The notes under the pieces were generated by a model. It was not told where the DNA came from and did no database searches. It saw nothing but the letters and a program-made list of their open reading frames with translations. A DNA stretch of 5,035 nt from an uncultured Clostridium sp. GTDB taxonomy: Bacteria; Bacillota; Clostridia; UBA1212; UBA1255. Position numbers and translations under genes: made by a program. The stretch covers positions 1 through 5,035 of the forward strand of contig USLW01000190.1 in the NCBI GenBank assembly GCA_900555605.1, given 5' to 3'. Positions 1 to 5,035 of the stretch are shown piece after piece (positions within the stretch are counted from its first letter, which is position 1; every line of letters starts with the position of its first letter).

Positions 1-879
1 TGCATCGGCAGGTCTCTCAGCCAGATGATACGTCGATTCCAGCTGTTCCACAGCACTGTAATCCGACACAGTTACACCGTTAAAGCCCATCTCACTGCGC
101 AGCAAATCACGCAGAATTGCCTTACTGCCTGCCGGGACCTGCCCATCAATGGCAGCATAGGAGTTCATTACGCTGTCAAGTTTTCCATCTGTAATGGCTG
201 CCTGAAACGGCTTAGCATAAACTTCACGCAGTTCACGCGGGGAAACGACTGCCTGTGCCGTATGGATTCCACCCTGTCCTGCCATAAACCCAAGAAAATG
301 TTTGCTGCAGGCACTCATACGATGTTTATCCTGTAAGCCTTTCACATAGGCTGTCCCCATCGCAGCGGCAAGGGTCGGATCCTCACCGTAGGTTTCTCCC
401 ATACGACCAAAGCGCGGGTCACGGCAGATATCAAACACAGGAGCCAGCGCATGACTGATTCCCATAGCGCGTCCCTGTCGGGCAATGCAGGCTGCCATTT
501 TCTGCTGCTGCTCCGGGTCCCATGTGGAAGCCTGCCCCAGCCCGCAGGGAAAAGAAGTCGCCGCTGTCACCATCACACCCGTTAATGTCTCGATATGGAA
601 AATTGCGGGGATATGATGTTTGCCGGACTCCATGATTTGTTTCTGCAGCCTTGTAATAAGTCCCGCTACGCTGCCCACATCGTCCAGCATAGTCGCAATC
701 AAAATGCAAACCTGACCGACACCGTAGGGGTTCTGCTTCTCCACCGATTTGCCAAGGAAAGAATCAATGGCATTGTAGCATTGAATCTGACCAAATTTTT
801 CATCCAAATTCATCCGTGCCAGCAGGTCACTTGCACGTTCTTCCGGGGAAAGACTGCTATCTTGGTATTTCTGCATCAT
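1..879 (-). CDS. Glycoside hydrolase family 3 beta-glycosidase, N-terminal part (runs off left edge)
   Basis: This is the first 293 residues of a GH3 enzyme, a retaining beta-glycosidase that removes terminal sugars (glucose, xylose or a similar unit) from beta-linked oligosaccharides. The frame is open to base 1. What is visible is most of the (beta/alpha)8 catalytic domain: substrate-pocket segment HIETLTG (95-101), FP and STWDPE (110-123), the RDPRFGRMGETYGEDP block (153-168), KHF (193-195) and VSDYSAV (271-277), where D273 matches the GH3 nucleophile. The acid/base and C-terminal domain lie outside the window; full-length relatives are usually 700-800 residues. There is no signal peptide, so it should be cytoplasmic. 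The start is the first of two ATGs (877-879), with AAGGA at 886-890 overlapping the stop codon of the upstream GH43 gene, which suggests translational coupling. The family call is firm. Substrate cannot be read from this part; the neighbours suggest a hemicellulose or galactan-type oligosaccharide. Confidence 0.93.
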   Translation of the reverse strand, partial: MMQKYQDSSLSPEERASDLLARMNLDEKFGQIQCYNAIDSFLGKSVEKQNPYGVGQVCILIATMLDDVGSVAGLITRLQKQIMESGKHHIPAIFHIETLTGVMVTAATSFPCGLGQASTWDPEQQQKMAACIARQGRAMGISHALAPVFDICRDPRFGRMGETYGEDPTLAAAMGTAYVKGLQDKHRMSACSKHFLGFMAGQGGIHTAQAVVSPRELREVYAKPFQAAITDGKLDSVMNSYAAIDGQVPAGSKAILRDLLRSEMGFNGVTVSDYSAVEQLESTYHLAERPADA

Positions 880-885
880 CGTATT

Positions 886-890
886 TCCTT
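886..890 (-). promoter_or_regulatory. Ribosome binding site of the GH3 gene, overlapping the GH43 stop codon
   Basis: Minus-strand AAGGA lies six bases before the ATG at 877-879. It shares a base with the TAA (890-892) of the upstream gene. Ribosomes finishing GH43 would expose or load directly onto this site, so the two hydrolases are probably made in a fixed ratio. This site also supports the ATG at 879 rather than an internal one as the GH3 start. Confidence 0.7.
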
Positions 891-1939
891 TACTCGTAAT
901 CTTCCAGTTTCCAGCTGTCCCGCCATTCAATCTTCACATTATCGCCGTCAAAAAGGATGGGAAGCCAAACGTAGTCGGCATTGCGCGTATCCTCTTGCGG
1001 CAAATTGGCAAGCAGCGCCCAATCCGCAGGCGTTTTCTCCACGTCCGGATCAAAGAGTCTGTCGTAAAGCGGACCATAATGCGTGTAGTCGTAATCCGGT
1101 GCATTCGGCATCCAGCGGTCGGCACAGGCAATGTACAAGTCCTTTTTGTTCGGCACTTTGAATACCGACGAAATCTGGCTGTGAAAGCTCGTTTTTGTCT
1201 TGTCACCAATATGCGGGTCACCCTGTACCGTATAAGGACCATGCCATGTATCAGCCATGGCTGCCTCTGACGGATTCGGGAAATACCCGGTTGTGCCGGA
1301 AGTCAACAAATAGTGTTTTCCATGCCGTATAAAATGAGCCGTAGCCTCCCGCACATGGGGCGGTCCTTTGTGGGGAAAATGCGTGGAGTAATAGCCGGTC
1401 ACATCGGTGTAATCCTCCGTCAAATCGGCGATGATCGTCTCAGAATGTACGCGTTCAAAGAAATAATACGCTTTTCCGTCCGGTGCTACAGCCAAGTCAA
1501 AGTCACCCGCACTCATACCAAGTGGGCGCAGTTTTTCCCTCACTATGGTATACGGACCAAAGAAGGAGTCTGCCGTAAGCACTGTTTCGGTCTGCGTCTG
1601 GTCTTTCTCCATAATTTTCAGCCAACAGACATATTTTTTGGTCCGTGCATTATAAATGATGTGCGGACGATCCATCATAGAAGTGGGGTGCAGCGAACTG
1701 TTCGGGTCATCCGTCACGGGCGGGATGAGCAGACCTCGATCCTCCCAGTTATACAAATCTGTAGATGCGTAATAACGAACGCCCCAGTGCCAGATGCCCG
1801 CAGCCTTGTCCGTTTTTTCCTTGTTTTCGCCGTACCAGTAGTACACACCATCGAGATAAATCAGTGAGCCGCCATGTGCTTGAATGCGGTTCCCATTTGT
1901 ATCCAGCCACACTTGACCGGGATAAAATGCATCGTACAT
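890..1939 (-). CDS. Family 43-like glycoside hydrolase, related to exo-beta-1,3-galactanases
   Basis: This 349-residue protein has no signal peptide and is a single five-bladed-propeller-type domain. Hallmarks are WLDTNGNRIQAHGG (11-24), DGVYYWYGE (30-38), MDRPHIIYN (89-97), GDFDLAVAPDGKAYYF (145-160), VREATAHFIRHGKHYLLTSG (196-215) and SFHSQISSVF (251-260). The pattern fits the GH43 branch containing exo-beta-1,3-galactanases, which release galactose from the non-reducing end of beta-1,3-galactan. In that branch the usual N-terminal catalytic Asp is missing and a Gln has been proposed as base. Here the Asp position reads HGG (22-24), E198 is the likely acid, Q255 the likely base equivalent, and D90 and D146 the supporting acids. 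The start has minus-strand AGAAGGGA (1949-1956) nine bases upstream. The gene lies 60 bases after the transporter and 10 bases before GH3. The clan is well supported. The substrate is an inference; another beta-galactoside or an arabinose or xylose side chain is possible. Confidence 0.85.
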   Translation of the reverse strand: MYDAFYPGQVWLDTNGNRIQAHGGSLIYLDGVYYWYGENKEKTDKAAGIWHWGVRYYASTDLYNWEDRGLLIPPVTDDPNSSLHPTSMMDRPHIIYNARTKKYVCWLKIMEKDQTQTETVLTADSFFGPYTIVREKLRPLGMSAGDFDLAVAPDGKAYYFFERVHSETIIADLTEDYTDVTGYYSTHFPHKGPPHVREATAHFIRHGKHYLLTSGTTGYFPNPSEAAMADTWHGPYTVQGDPHIGDKTKTSFHSQISSVFKVPNKKDLYIACADRWMPNAPDYDYTHYGPLYDRLFDPDVEKTPADWALLANLPQEDTRNADYVWLPILFDGDNVKIEWRDSWKLEDYE

Positions 1940-1956
1940 TACTCATATTCCCTTCT

Positions 1957-1987
1957 AAAAAGCGGGCAGAGAAGATTCCCTGCCCGC
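1957..1987 (-). terminator. Intrinsic-terminator-like hairpin between transporter and GH43 genes
   Basis: Read on the minus strand, an 8-bp perfect GC-rich stem (bases 1980-1987 with 1962-1969) closes a 10-base loop and is followed at once by five Ts (1961-1957). It starts 12 bases after the transporter stop codon. The GH43 ribosome binding site (1949-1956) begins directly after the T run. The layout suggests partial termination, or protection of the transporter mRNA 3' end, with some read-through into the hydrolases. I see no obvious separate promoter for GH43 in the remaining spacer. The U run is short, so leakiness is plausible. Confidence 0.7.
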
Positions 1988-1999
1988 AAAAATAGTGTA

Positions 2000-3391
2000 T
2001 TATTCGGCGGCTGCTTCCGTGGTCGCAGCGGCACGAGCTTCAAGATCCTGTTTGATTTGGGGCATCTGCTTATCTACGGTGTAGAAGCGCAGAATCGCAG
2101 CAACAACAAGCATGAGAGCCAGCGGAGCAACGGATGCAAGTACACGAATCATCATAATGGCAGAATCGACCTGCACATCCGCACCACCGACATAGCCGGA
2201 AGCGCTCATCAAAACGCCCATCAGGAAGCCACCAAATGCACTGCCAATCTTGCCGGCAAGACCGGTCAAGCTGCCCATCGTGCCTTCCATACGCTTAAGG
2301 CCTTTCCATTCGTTGTAGTCAGCTACATCGGCAATAAACATATTGAACATCATATTCAGCGGCACGGCACCGGCAGAAACGAGCAGAGCCGCCACAATAA
2401 AGAATACCATGTTGCCGCCTGCAAAGAACGTTGCAAGGTAGCCGATGCAGCCTACCAAAATACCGATGACAGACATACCGGCCATACCAAATTTTTTGCG
2501 CAGTACGGGCAGGGCAAAAGCCAGCGGCAATACCAGAATCGTGGTCACCGAGGCAACGCCCATCATTCCAAGGTTTCCGATGATGTACTGCCAGTAGTAA
2601 GTGCCGACACCCAAGCCCGTGGCAATGTTCTGTACAAAACGAACCATGCAGATAATAAGAACCGGGCGGCTTTCCTTCAGCAGAGGCAGCAGGTCTTTAA
2701 GATGTGTCTGTTCGCCATTTTTCTCAGAGACGGGGGTGAATTTTTCAGGAATGGTAAGGATGCGCAGCATACCGATTGCGGTCAACGGGATAGCGATCAT
2801 ACCGACCAGACGGCTCCAGCCGACGGCATCGGTTCCGACCTTTGCCATTGCCGTGGGGAACAGGACATTAAATTCCATGGCACCGGCCATCGTAAAAATA
2901 CTGCCGTAACCAACGATTTTAGACTGCTGTTCCTTGTTTTCGAAGGCGCGAACCATGTACACAACATTGTTGGCATTCAGGAACGTAACGCAGATGGAGT
3001 TCATAAAGGTGTACATACAGAAGATCCAGATGCACTTGGCCGCGGTAGCAAAGCTCGTCGGGCAGCTGAACAGCAGCCATGTGGACAGCCACAGGAACAA
3101 CATAAAAATCTCATACGGGCGACCCTTACCCCAGCGGGTTTGCGTGCGGTCGACAATAAAGCCCGCAACGATATCGGTAAAGCTGTCAAAAATTTTGCTG
3201 ACCATGAACAGTGTGCCCACCAGAGCAGGGGCAAGCTGCAGTACATCGGTACAATAGAACGTGACATAGCCAAGCATCAGTGTGGACAATGCTACGGAAC
3301 AGGAACTGGAGTTCCACAAAAGCAGCTTGCCCAAACCGACTTTTTCGGCCTTGCGCTGCTGCTTGCGCGCCAGCTTTTCTTCTTTTGTCAT
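2000..3391 (-). CDS. GPH-family (MelB-like) sugar:cation symporter, MFS superfamily
   Basis: This 463-residue, 12-helix transporter belongs to the glycoside-pentoside-hexuronide:cation symporter family and should import an oligosaccharide or glycoside driven by Na+ or H+. A basic N-terminal tail (1-20) precedes helix 1. The family signature follows helix 2: FDSFTDIVAGFIVDRTQTRW (68-87) then GKGRPYE (88-94). D69 and D73 align with the cation-site Asp pair of MelB (D55 and D59). The central cytoplasmic loop is near 215-240. The second signature, ADVADYNEWKGLKRMEGT (354-371) then GKIGSAFGGF (380-389), is typical of GPH proteins. The tail (448-463) is Ala/Glu-rich. By my by-eye alignment, helix 1 lacks the acidic residue that MelB has at D19, so the coupling ion is uncertain. 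AAGGAG (3400-3405) lies eight bases before the ATG. It is the first gene of the leftward unit and is followed by a hairpin. The family is clear; the cargo is presumably the substrate of the downstream hydrolases. Confidence 0.93.
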   Translation of the reverse strand: MTKEEKLARKQQRKAEKVGLGKLLLWNSSSCSVALSTLMLGYVTFYCTDVLQLAPALVGTLFMVSKIFDSFTDIVAGFIVDRTQTRWGKGRPYEIFMLFLWLSTWLLFSCPTSFATAAKCIWIFCMYTFMNSICVTFLNANNVVYMVRAFENKEQQSKIVGYGSIFTMAGAMEFNVLFPTAMAKVGTDAVGWSRLVGMIAIPLTAIGMLRILTIPEKFTPVSEKNGEQTHLKDLLPLLKESRPVLIICMVRFVQNIATGLGVGTYYWQYIIGNLGMMGVASVTTILVLPLAFALPVLRKKFGMAGMSVIGILVGCIGYLATFFAGGNMVFFIVAALLVSAGAVPLNMMFNMFIADVADYNEWKGLKRMEGTMGSLTGLAGKIGSAFGGFLMGVLMSASGYVGGADVQVDSAIMMIRVLASVAPLALMLVVAAILRFYTVDKQMPQIKQDLEARAAATTEAAAE

Positions 3392-3433
3392 AATGATTTC
3401 TCCTTCAACTTGTGTGATAGAGGCTTACCGTAT

Positions 3434-3443
3434 CAATCGATTG
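3434..3443. promoter_or_regulatory. 10-bp perfect palindrome near the transporter transcription start
   Basis: CAATCGATTG is a perfect palindrome with a central CG. It sits just downstream of the start site predicted from the leftward -10 element (about base 3444). The position and shape would suit a repressor operator, for example of the LacI family. A 10-bp palindrome can also arise by chance, and no second copy is visible. Confidence 0.3.
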
Positions 3444-3450
3444 CGGTCTT

Positions 3451-3477
3451 ATTGTATCAGAGGATTCGTCATCTTAA
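3451..3477 (-). promoter_or_regulatory. Predicted promoter of the transporter-hydrolase operon (extended -10)
   Basis: The minus strand carries TGATACAAT (3459-3451): a TACAAT -10 hexamer preceded by TGN, the extended -10 pattern. No good -35 exists at 17 bp. The best hexamer, TTAAGA (3477-3472), has a short 15-bp spacer. The predicted start is near 3444, giving a leader of about 50 bases before the transporter ATG. A good -10 with a poor -35, next to repeated motifs upstream, suits an activator-dependent promoter. Confidence 0.55.
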
Positions 3478-3484
3478 CAGGCAA

Positions 3485-3557
3485 AAATTGGCGCAAGAGA
3501 AATATATTTGGCTTCGTTTACCGGCAAACGCCAATTATCTTCTGTAAACGCTAAATA
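3485..3557. repeat. Four-copy 9-bp operator-like motif between divergent promoters
   Basis: The consensus is [AC]GC[CT]AA[AT]T[AT]. The copies are CGCCAATTT (minus, 3485-3493), AGCCAAATA (minus, 3505-3513), CGCCAATTA (plus, 3529-3537) and CGCTAAATA (plus, 3549-3557). Each same-strand pair repeats with a period of exactly 20 bp, about two helical turns. The two pairs mirror each other around base 3521. On the plus strand the similarity of the right-hand pair extends leftwards to AAACGC. The outer copies end 28 bp from the leftward -10 and 27 bp from the rightward -10, centred near -45 and -44 of the predicted starts. AraC-family proteins commonly bind direct repeats of about 20-21 bp next to the -35 region, so the adjacent regulator is the obvious candidate ligand. 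The repeats are seen directly; binding is inferred. Confidence 0.65.
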
Positions 3558-3561
3558 GCTA

Positions 3562-3590
3562 TTTCTAATGTGGCTGCGTTCTGCTATAAT
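3562..3590 (+). promoter_or_regulatory. Predicted promoter of the AraC-type regulator (extended -10)
   Basis: TGCTATAAT (3582-3590) is a consensus TATAAT with the TGN extension. The -35 region 17 bp upstream, TTTCTA (3562-3567), is poor. The predicted start is near 3597, leaving a leader of about 27 bases that contains the AGGAGG site at 3611-3616. The nearest operator-like repeat (3549-3557) ends four bases before the -35 position, which suggests autoregulation. Confidence 0.7.
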
Positions 3591-3610
3591 ACCAGTAGTA
3601 GAAATGCAAA

Positions 3611-3616
3611 AGGAGG
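3611..3616 (+). promoter_or_regulatory. Ribosome binding site deciding the GTG start of the regulator
   Basis: A perfect AGGAGG lies seven bases before GTG (3624-3626). The longer in-frame ATG at 3570 has no comparable site and lies upstream of the TATAAT at 3585-3590, so a transcript from that promoter would not contain it. The ATG at 3631 is out of frame. GTG is therefore the preferred start. Confidence 0.85.
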
Positions 3617-3623
3617 TCGCGCA

Positions 3624-4847
3624 GTGGACAATGTCTTAACTATCGCCGAAGAACGGCTCAATTTGTTTGCCCACATGGCGAACAGCGCTTGCGGACTGAG
3701 CTTATGGTGCTTTGGGATGAAAAAACAGCTGTACACCTGCACCTGCCCGGCTGAGAAGGAGTTCCGTTTATTTCTGGATTTAGGGCAGTGCCTCGACTAT
3801 GCTATTGCTCATGGTCCCGAAAGCCATGCTCCCATTTTGATGAGCGACCCTATCGGTATGCTTTGGGTCGCTGAGTGCGTATGGCACGGCGATGATGCCA
3901 GCTATCTGGTAATATTGGGACCCGTGTTTGATGCCGCAGCTTCTTTGCAGACTCTTCAAAATTGCTTGCGCGGTATGAATCTGTCGGTGTCCTTGACCGC
4001 AACCATTATGGAAAAATTGGAACAGGTTCCGATTTTGCCTTTATCTACGCTGCATCAATATATCAAAATGCTGCACTGGGTTCTCTATGAGGAAACTCTG
4101 GATGTAGGGAGCATCCGTCTGCAAAATCGAAGCAACATAATTCCCGATAAGGAAGAATCTCCCTCCCCTTGGGATCCGGACCGTGCCCGCGTGGTGGAAG
4201 CACAAATCATGCAGCGAATCCGCGAGGGAGACATTTACTATCCGGATAATAGTAAAGGTATGGGACGTTTTGCCGATAAAGATTCCTATAATTTGGGTAA
4301 TCCCCTGAGGGAAAGCAAAGATACCGCTATTATTTTCACGGCGCTTTGTGCCCGTGCTGCCATGGAGGGCGGGCTTTCCCCCCGCATTGCGAAACAGCTG
4401 GAGGTGCAGTACATCCGTGCTATTGAACAATGTACCGACGTAGGGCTGATTGAAGTCAACAGCGCAATGGTATCGGACTTCGTTCACCGCGTCCACGACT
4501 GCCGCATGAATCCGGCTCTATCCGATGCTGTTCAGGAGATTTGTGCCTATGTGCATAGCCATCTGACCGATAACATTTTGCTGGATGACATAGCCGCTGC
4601 GGTAGGTTACACTTCCTACTATCTGACAAAGAAATTTTACCGCGAGACAGGACAGCGGATGACAGATTACATCAATCACGCCAAAATACAATACGCCTGT
4701 GTTCAATTAACAGGAACAGACAAAACGCTGCAACAAATCAGTGAGGAACTGCATTATAGTTCCCGCAGCTATTTTACCGCCGTATTCCGCAAGGTAATAG
4801 GATGCAGCCCCACGGAGTACCGCAATAACGGAGGAAACAAACCATGA
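3624..4847 (+). CDS. AraC/XylS-family transcriptional regulator
   Basis: This 407-residue protein starts at GTG. The C-terminal domain (about 301-402) is a clear AraC-type double helix-turn-helix. The first HTH is around LLDDIAAAVGYTSYYLTKKF (319-338). The second is around LQQISEELHYSSRSYFTAVF (369-388), followed by the family-typical GCSPTEYR (393-400). The N-terminal part (about 1-165) is not a cupin that I recognise. It is Cys-rich early (C23, C29, C39, C41, C56) and is probably the ligand-sensing module. The segment from NPLR (226-229) to about 275 (RAAMEGGLSPRIAKQLEVQY at 244-263) resembles a linker region found in many large AraC-type regulators of Firmicutes. It is transcribed divergently from the sugar operon across a motif-rich 232-bp gap, so it most likely activates that operon in response to the imported sugar. 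The ligand is unknown. The C-terminal assignment is firm and the N-terminal role is inferred. Confidence 0.93.
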   Translation: MDNVLTIAEERLNLFAHMANSACGLSLWCFGMKKQLYTCTCPAEKEFRLFLDLGQCLDYAIAHGPESHAPILMSDPIGMLWVAECVWHGDDASYLVILGPVFDAAASLQTLQNCLRGMNLSVSLTATIMEKLEQVPILPLSTLHQYIKMLHWVLYEETLDVGSIRLQNRSNIIPDKEESPSPWDPDRARVVEAQIMQRIREGDIYYPDNSKGMGRFADKDSYNLGNPLRESKDTAIIFTALCARAAMEGGLSPRIAKQLEVQYIRAIEQCTDVGLIEVNSAMVSDFVHRVHDCRMNPALSDAVQEICAYVHSHLTDNILLDDIAAAVGYTSYYLTKKFYRETGQRMTDYINHAKIQYACVQLTGTDKTLQQISEELHYSSRSYFTAVFRKVIGCSPTEYRNNGGNKP

Positions 4848-5035
4848 CCTTGACCAGCCATACAGATTTTGCCGCTTTTCTGGAGGCGGTACAGCAATGC
4901 CGTGGGGAGGTACTGTTTTGTACCCGGGAAGGCGACAAGCTGAATCTGAAATCCACCCTGTCCAAATATCTGTTCGCCGCGTTAGCCGGGAATGAGGAAC
5001 TGCTGAGAAAGGGAAAAATCGTGTGCCAGTTTCCG
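4844..5035 (+). CDS. Small protein of unknown function, N-terminal 64 residues (runs off right edge)
   Basis: An ATG at 4844-4846 overlaps the regulator stop codon as ATGA. GGAGG (4830-4834) lies nine bases upstream, inside the end of the regulator gene, so the two are translationally linked. The frame stays open for 64 codons to the window edge. It begins MTLTSHTDFAAFLEAVQQCR and later reads CTREGDKLNLKSTLSKYLF (26-44). It looks soluble, with no signal peptide or membrane segment, and has a predicted alternation of helix, two short strands and helix. It vaguely recalls short (about 80-95 residue) conserved proteins of gut Clostridia that are sometimes labelled, doubtfully, as polyA polymerase, but this is memory only and I assign no function. 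Cotranscription with the regulator could mean a regulatory accessory, or simply a neighbouring gene. Confidence 0.75.
   Translation, partial: MTLTSHTDFAAFLEAVQQCRGEVLFCTREGDKLNLKSTLSKYLFAALAGNEELLRKGKIVCQFP

Noticed and set aside
595..1161. Plus-strand open frame of 188 codons across the GH3-GH43 junction
   Set aside because: It is antisense to two genes with clear family motifs, and its translation shows no recognisable domain.
1313..1867. Plus-strand open frame of 184 codons within the GH43 gene
   Set aside because: It is an antisense shadow of a well-supported hydrolase, with no ribosome site or family features.
3515..3530. Hairpin CGTTT-ACCGGC-AAACG in the intergenic region as a terminator or riboswitch
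   Set aside because: The stem is only 5 bp with no T run on either strand, and it lies upstream of both predicted start sites so it would not be transcribed. It is better seen as part of the dyad-symmetric operator region.
1874..3547. A 557-codon plus-strand open frame opposite the transporter gene
   Set aside because: It lies almost wholly antisense to the convincing GPH symporter. The product is rich in His, Asn, Gln and Arg with no domain pattern, and no ribosome site precedes it. It is explained as a shadow of the coding bias of the opposite strand.
3570..3623. An 18-residue N-terminal extension of the regulator from ATG at 3570
   Set aside because: This ATG precedes the predicted promoter -10 at 3585-3590 and lacks a ribosome site, whereas GTG 3624 has AGGAGG at ideal spacing.
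1..5035. Mobile element, CRISPR array, tRNA or phage signatures
   Set aside because: No transposase or integrase motifs, terminal inverted repeats, regularly spaced repeats beyond the operator, or cloverleaf-like sequences were seen.

Overview
The window looks like a carbohydrate-utilisation locus from a Gram-positive, probably gut-associated, clostridial Firmicute. The taxonomic inference rests on strong AGGAGG-type ribosome binding sites, a near-consensus extended -10 promoter, roughly balanced base composition, a GPH-type sugar symporter next to cytoplasmic glycosidases, and an AraC regulator of a Firmicute-like architecture. No ribosomal or other taxonomic marker is present, so the assignment is tentative.

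Layout: a divergent regulatory region (about 3392-3623) separates two transcription units. Leftwards (minus strand) run a GPH/MelB-type sugar:cation symporter (2000-3391), an intrinsic-terminator-like hairpin (1957-1987), a family 43-like glycoside hydrolase resembling the exo-beta-1,3-galactanase branch (890-1939), and the N-terminal 293 residues of a GH3 beta-glycosidase (1-879, running off the left edge). Rightwards (plus strand) run an AraC/XylS-family regulator (3624-4847) and, overlapping it by four bases, the first 64 codons of a small unidentified protein (4844 to the right edge).

Inferred logic: the symporter imports an oligosaccharide. The two hydrolases have no signal peptide, so they would act in the cytoplasm and remove terminal sugars from it. 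The regulator would sense a sugar and control the divergent promoters. The hairpin between transporter and hydrolases suggests that only part of the transcription reaches the enzymes.

The most notable non-coding structure is between the divergent promoters. Four copies of a 9-bp motif (consensus [AC]GC[CT]AA[AT]T[AT]) form two direct-repeat pairs of exactly 20 bp period, in opposite orientation around a dyad at base 3521. The outer copies sit about 27-28 bp from the two extended -10 elements. This is the geometry expected of an AraC-family operator serving both promoters. I saw no mobile elements, CRISPR arrays, tRNAs or rRNAs. The locus is a recognisable type of sugar operon rather than an obviously new system.
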